A stretch of DNA of 17,485 nucleotides from Emticicia sp943368675 (GTDB lineage: Bacteria > Bacteroidota > Bacteroidia > Cytophagales > Spirosomataceae), in the NCBI GenBank assembly GCA_943368675.1, contig CALRLN020000048.1:1-17485 (forward strand), in the 5' to 3' direction. The position numbers and the translations under genes were made by a program. This document shows, piece after piece, positions 13,611-17,485 of the stretch (its first letter is position 1; every line of letters begins with the position of its first letter). The notes below the pieces were generated by a model. That model was not told the origin of the DNA. It worked only from the letters and a program-made list of their open reading frames with translations, and did no database searches.

Positions 13611-15089
13611 ATGGAAAACAGTATTTGGCGTAAGAAGCCAATGTCAGCCTACGAAGCAGACATTAAAAATAACCAACTCAAAAGGATAATGGGTAAGTGG
13701 AGTCTTACTGCTATCGGAATTGGGGGTATTATCGGAGGGGGTATATTTGTATTAACAGGTACTGCTGCTCATTACCATGCCGGGCCGGCACTAGCACTTT
13801 CATTTATCATAGCAGGGATAGGTTGCGTATTTGCGGCCCTTTGCTATTCAGAATTTGCCTCTATGCTTCCCGTTGAAGGCTCTGCTTATGCCTATGCCTA
13901 TGGTACTATCGGAGAGCTTTTTGCATGGATTATTGGTTGGGGCTTGATTCTGGAATATGCTATGGGAGCCATGACCGTTGCCGTGAGCTGGTCGGGTTAT
14001 TTTAATAAATTAGTGCATCTATTTGGCATAGATATTCCTTTCTATCTTCGCAATGACCCCTGGTCGGCAGCTTCTTATGCTGAAGCCAATGGTCTTGAAC
14101 CCGCTTCTTTCGCTCTTAATTTACCTGCTTTCATTATTACATGGGTGGTAACCTGGATTCTGGTGAAAGGTATCAAAGAAGCAGCTAATACTAATAACTT
14201 AATCGTTATTTTAAAATTGGCTGCGGTTATTTTTGTAATACTTGTAGGTGCATTCTTTGTAAATTATGATAACTGGAAACCGTTCATTCCTGAGCCAACC
14301 ATGGTTGTGCATGAAGATGGCATAGCTAAAGAGGCCTACGGATGGAAAGGTATTTTTAGTGGTGCCGCCGCTATTTTCTTTGCCTATATTGGTTTTGATG
14401 TAGTTTCTACATCTGCGGGTGAGGCTATTAATCCTAAAAAAGATATTCCTTTTGCCATTATTGCTTCTCTTTTAATCTGTACTGTTTTATATATCCTTGT
14501 ATCTCTGGTATTAACAGGTATGATGAATTATAATGATATTACAGGTGATGCCTTAAAAGCACCGGTTGCCATGGCTTTTGATAAAGTAGGGCAGCCCTGG
14601 GCAGTATTTATTATTACAGCAGCGGCAACAGCAGGTTTAATATCGGTAATGCTGGTGATGATGTTAGGTCAAACACGTGTATTTTTAGGAATGGCGAAAG
14701 ATGGTTTACTGCCTAATTTCTTCAAAGAAATTCATACTACTTTTCAAACACCGTGGAAAAGCACTCTGCTGGTAGGCTTGGTTGTGTCATTAGTTGCTTC
14801 TTTTACTCCAATCGGTATTTTAAGTGATATGACCAGCTTTGGTACTTTGTTTGCTTTTGCAATGGTTTGTCTGGCTGTTTTAATTTTACGTTTCAGAGAC
14901 CCAAACCGTGACAGACCATTTAAAACACCAATGATATATATCATCGGGCCGCTTGGTATTATTACCAACTTTGCTTTAATGGCTCTCCTGGATAGTAAAG
15001 CCCAAAAATTTGCCATTGGCTGGATGTTGCTCGGATTTGTCGTTTATTTCTTATATAGCCGAAATAAAAGTAAATTAAATGATATGTAA
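13611..15089 (+). CDS. APC-family amino acid permease
   Basis: A 492-residue permease that moves amino acids across the inner membrane. I start at 13611 (MENSIWRKKPMSAYEAD): the following basic segment LKRIMGKWSLTAIGIGG and the first membrane helix are at the normal family distance, while the 28 codons upstream look unlike the family. The first helix carries the APC hallmark GIGGIIGGGIFVLTG (unwound substrate-binding turn). Other family stretches are LCYSEFASMLPVEGSAYAYAYGTIGELFAWIIGWGLILEY (with the conserved G-S-A-Y), AAIFFAYIGFDVVSTSAGEAINPKKDIPFAI and LGQTRVFLGMAKDGLLP. These point to the CAT-like/YhdG branch, which often carries cationic or neutral amino acids. The substrate cannot be named. 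It stands alone, with a palindrome before it and a strong terminator after it. Confidence 0.93.
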   Translation: MENSIWRKKPMSAYEADIKNNQLKRIMGKWSLTAIGIGGIIGGGIFVLTGTAAHYHAGPALALSFIIAGIGCVFAALCYSEFASMLPVEGSAYAYAYGTIGELFAWIIGWGLILEYAMGAMTVAVSWSGYFNKLVHLFGIDIPFYLRNDPWSAASYAEANGLEPASFALNLPAFIITWVVTWILVKGIKEAANTNNLIVILKLAAVIFVILVGAFFVNYDNWKPFIPEPTMVVHEDGIAKEAYGWKGIFSGAAAIFFAYIGFDVVSTSAGEAINPKKDIPFAIIASLLICTVLYILVSLVLTGMMNYNDITGDALKAPVAMAFDKVGQPWAVFIITAAATAGLISVMLVMMLGQTRVFLGMAKDGLLPNFFKEIHTTFQTPWKSTLLVGLVVSLVASFTPIGILSDMTSFGTLFAFAMVCLAVLILRFRDPNRDRPFKTPMIYIIGPLGIITNFALMALLDSKAQKFAIGWMLLGFVVYFLYSRNKSKLNDM

Positions 15090-15110
15090 ATAAGAGTTTT
15101 CACATACCGG

Positions 15111-15143
15111 GGCTTTCTGCTGAAAAGCGGAAAGCCTTTTTTT
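15111..15143 (+). terminator. Rho-independent terminator of the permease gene
   Basis: GGCTTTCTGCT (15111-15121) pairs with AGCGGAAAGCC (15126-15136) over 11 bp (one G-U pair) around a GAAA tetraloop, and is followed by seven T (15137-15143). It begins 21 bases after the stop codon. A textbook intrinsic terminator. Confidence 0.93.
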
Positions 15144-15425
15144 ATGCTTCAATACCTGCTTTCAATATATTCAATTTTCGTTACTCCTTTTTCTACGAAT
15201 TTAATCAATAGTTGCCGGTTCATTTAAAATGACCTGTTCTCCTCCTATTCTATATTACCCCTGTTGTATTTGATAAACTGCCCGGCACTAAGATTATAAC
15301 AATTCAGCCTATACTCCGGTTAATAGGATATATATTATTAAAAGTGAAAACCTTAGGCGTCCGGTTTGATAAATTGTTAAATTTGTTTTTCAATCCTGGT
15401 TGATTTGCTTATTTCATTACAACGA
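15144..15425. other. Intergenic region before the small ORF
   Basis: About 280 bases of AT-rich DNA with no gene recognised. TAAATTTG (15378-15385), 40 bases before the small ORF, matches the -7 consensus TAnnTTTG, but no -33 element lies at the expected distance (a TTTG at 15365 is too close). Promoter activity for the next two genes is expected here. Confidence 0.35.
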
Positions 15426-15650
15426 ATGGTTGAAAAACAGCGTCTTATTAACAGCTTAGCTCATTTACCAGATAGGGGTTTAGTTAATAATCTTAATGCT
15501 GGTACTATACCTAACCCGAAGCAATTCCTTGAGTGTACTTCCGTTAAAAATAAGACTGCTAAATCTATCAGTATTCTGGAAATTGTTAAAGATTGTGCCG
15601 GTTTTGGTAGCGAAATTGAGATAGAACAAGTGTTTTACGAAATGTATTAA
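15426..15650 (+). CDS. Small hypothetical protein upstream of the glycoside-hydrolase-like gene
   Basis: A 74-residue ORF starting with ATG at 15426 (MVEKQRLINSLAHL) and ending in TAA four bases before the next start codon. No family recognised. It has no signal peptide and no membrane segment. The composition is ordinary and polar, with hydrophobic spacing that could form short helices (SISILEIVKDCAGFG, IEIEQVFYEMY). Codon use looks like that of neighbouring genes. The tight spacing suggests co-transcription, perhaps translational coupling, with the following gene. Since the downstream product is exported and this one is not, they may be functionally unrelated. It could also be a chance ORF in the leader. 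Confidence 0.45.
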   Translation: MVEKQRLINSLAHLPDRGLVNNLNAGTIPNPKQFLECTSVKNKTAKSISILEIVKDCAGFGSEIEIEQVFYEMY

Positions 15651-15654
15651 ATCT

Positions 15655-17485
15655 ATGAACATCAGACTTTCACATTACTTTTATTTTCTTACTTTTTTCC
15701 TGTTTAGTTTATCGGTTTCTTTATTTGCACAGACCCCGACCAAGAAATATGTTGTTCATGGCATTTTGAATTTAGAGCCTGATTTGAATCATGGTATCAG
15801 TGCCATGAATAAAATGGTCAGAGCCGGTTGTAATGCTGTAGCTTTGACTGTGATGTGGGATCGTATTTATCCGAAAGCAGATTCTAAACCGAATTGGGCT
15901 CAGATAGATAATCAGATAAACTATGCATTAAATAACCTGAATGTAAAAATTATACTGAGAATCCATTTAGGCCGTCATATTGCTTTTACACAGGGATTCT
16001 GGACGGCAGATGAGGCAGTAGCTGATTTTAAAGGAAAGCCCCTGACCTATTATTACGACAATAATCATTTCAGTTTTGCTTACCAGCCTGCCATTGAAAA
16101 AGCCGCCGGATTTGTAAAAGAAGTTTGTGAGAGATACAAAGATTTACAGAGCCGTGGGCAAATACTTTTCATATCGGTAGTAAATACCCCTCAGCAGGAA
16201 GTAGGATATGCCTATGAAAATCAGCAGTTCCCAAGCCCTTCTTATTTTGCTGTTTACGATCACTCCAAATGGTCTATGATTAAATGGAAAGACTGGGCTA
16301 AAACCAAATATCAGACGATCCGAACGCTTAATAGTTACTGGGGCACCAGCTACAAGCAATTTTCAGAGGTTGAGCCCTATGTCAACTGGGGAAATACCAA
16401 AGACTCTTTCAGAGGCTTAAGAGGTAAGGACTGGTATCTTTTCCGGCATCTTTTACTGAAAAACTACATAGATCGTATCATTGAATCTGTTAAGTCAGTT
16501 GATACCGGCTATCAGGTTGCCTGCGAGTTTGGTGGAGTTGCAGATAATCTTTCTTTGCTGCGTGCCACTTATGGGTTTAAAAACCTGACAGAGAAAGCAG
16601 ATATTATAAAAACTGCTGTAGATGCCTTTCAGGGAGAACGTATGCAGGGGGATTTGATTATCAGTAATTTAAGACCCAATCAGAAGTTTTATACAGAGGT
16701 GGCGCATTTTGACCAGCCTACACCCGAATCCCTCAGACGTTATGTAGATCAGGCTGTAGAATATGGTTGTGATATTATAATGCTTTATGTGGATTATGAC
16801 AACGGCAAAGATGTTGAGAAAATTATGCCTGCTGTGCAAGAGGGTGTTTATTGGCTTGATAAACCAAACCCGCCCATAGTATTTGCCGATTCTATCAAAT
16901 ATCGCCTTTCGCAGCTAATCGATAATCGTGAAGCAGTTCTGGAAGATTGGAAGAGACGATCTGAAAATGGCAAGAAAAAAATTAAGATTATCTATGATGA
17001 AGACCTGGTGCATGATAAACAGGTTATTGATAATCCTTTACCTGATTTACCTGACCCGGAACCTAATCCTGACCCGGGTCCCGGACCCGGCCCTGTGGTT
17101 CCTGATCCTCCAAAGCCGCCGCTTCAGGAAGGGCCAAATGAGCTACCCATTGAAAATCTGAAAGACTATACCTATCAGATTGTGGTTAATCAATCGTTTA
17201 TCTTCAGAATTCCAGAAAATCTGTTTATTGACCCTGATGGCTATATTGCTTATATTGAAATAACTGATGCCCCTAACTGGGTTCATTTCAACAAATTTGA
17301 GTTTAGCTTTTATGGCAGGGCCCCTTCGCTTGGAAAAACCAGAGTTAAGCTTCGTGTCTATGATAATAAAGGTGCCAGTCTTGAGTCGAGCATGATTATT
17401 GAGAGTATTCCACCGGCTATTGATTTTGAGTTGATTAAGGCTGATTATTTTGATGTGCCTATTGAGGGTTGGGGCTTCATTCAGA
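15655..17485 (+). CDS. Secreted glycoside-hydrolase-like TIM-barrel protein with cadherin-like domain (partial)
   Basis: The frame starts at ATG 15655 and stays open for 610 codons to the window edge, so the 3' end is missing. The signal peptide covers residues 1-25 (ending SLFAQ). Residues 30 to about 405 look like a clan-A-type glycoside hydrolase barrel, closest in style to GH42: AGCNAVALTVMWDRIYP (56-72), VKIILRIHLGRH (97-108), ILFISVVN (170-177), YWGTSYKQFSEVEPYVNWG (228-246), YQVACEFGG (286-294), KFYTEVAHFD (344-353) and CDIIMLYVDYDNG (373-385). Candidate catalytic acids are E182 (in NTPQQE, strand 4) and E348 (TEVAH, strand 7); the usual Asn-Glu pair of strand 4 is not present as such. 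A Pro/Asp-rich linker (about 461-490) leads to a cadherin-like/Ig-type domain (about 505-585: VNQSFIFRIPE, DPDGYIAYIEI, VYDNKGASLESS). A C-terminal T9SS signal could lie beyond the edge. Substrate unknown. Confidence 0.85.
   Translation, partial: MNIRLSHYFYFLTFFLFSLSVSLFAQTPTKKYVVHGILNLEPDLNHGISAMNKMVRAGCNAVALTVMWDRIYPKADSKPNWAQIDNQINYALNNLNVKIILRIHLGRHIAFTQGFWTADEAVADFKGKPLTYYYDNNHFSFAYQPAIEKAAGFVKEVCERYKDLQSRGQILFISVVNTPQQEVGYAYENQQFPSPSYFAVYDHSKWSMIKWKDWAKTKYQTIRTLNSYWGTSYKQFSEVEPYVNWGNTKDSFRGLRGKDWYLFRHLLLKNYIDRIIESVKSVDTGYQVACEFGGVADNLSLLRATYGFKNLTEKADIIKTAVDAFQGERMQGDLIISNLRPNQKFYTEVAHFDQPTPESLRRYVDQAVEYGCDIIMLYVDYDNGKDVEKIMPAVQEGVYWLDKPNPPIVFADSIKYRLSQLIDNREAVLEDWKRRSENGKKKIKIIYDEDLVHDKQVIDNPLPDLPDPEPNPDPGPGPGPVVPDPPKPPLQEGPNELPIENLKDYTYQIVVNQSFIFRIPENLFIDPDGYIAYIEITDAPNWVHFNKFEFSFYGRAPSLGKTRVKLRVYDNKGASLESSMIIESIPPAIDFELIKADYFDVPIEGWGFIQ

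Noticed and set aside
16928..17161. 77-codon ORF near the right edge
   Set aside because: It is a shifted frame inside the long open glycoside-hydrolase-like gene.

Overview
The window looks like chromosome of a Bacteroidota bacterium, most likely Cytophagales or a near relative. The evidence is a type IX secretion (T9SS) cargo protein with a gliding-motility-type C-terminal sorting domain, a PorP/SprF-family protein, a DUF2911 protein, a short phosphatidylserine decarboxylase, and several TATATTTG -7 promoter boxes of the Bacteroidota type. G+C is moderate to low. I see no phage, insertion sequence, CRISPR array, tRNA or rRNA.

Left part (1-5181): four genes, all leftward. They encode an exported MORN-repeat protein, an exported DUF2911 protein followed by a clear hairpin terminator, a MacB/LolD-type ABC ATPase with no permease beside it, and an 850-residue protein that joins a multi-spanning membrane region to a TPR region.

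Pivot (5182-5323): a 142-base gap between the leftward TPR gene and the rightward psd gene. It holds a parS-like palindrome, a perfect DnaA box, a second near-box exactly 11 bases on, AT-rich DNA and a TATATTTG box. This is the most interesting spot in the window: it may belong to a replication or segregation origin region, or be a DnaA-controlled promoter.

Middle (5324-7601): psd (phosphatidylethanolamine synthesis), then an intergenic stretch with a repeat-like segment and a strong hairpin, then a yraN-family nuclease-like gene that converges on ruvB. The two stop codons share one CTAG.

T9SS pair (7765-11802): a large exported protein with two PKD domains, a propeller-like middle and a type B sorting domain is divergent from a PorP/SprF-family gene. 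A dyad lies near the centre of the 309-base gap. The likely partnership is that the PorP/SprF protein supports export or surface attachment of the cargo.

Right part (11856-17485): a membrane-anchored SGNH/GDSL hydrolase converges on the PorP/SprF gene across a shared terminator. Then come a gene-free stretch with several dyads, an APC-family amino acid permease with its own palindrome and terminator, a small unknown ORF, and a secreted glycoside-hydrolase-like protein cut by the window edge. This last reading frame is open to the final base.

No recognisable defence system or novel multi-gene machine is present. The interest lies in the putative origin/parS element, a homopolymer in the sorting domain of the T9SS cargo, and several unexplained dyads.
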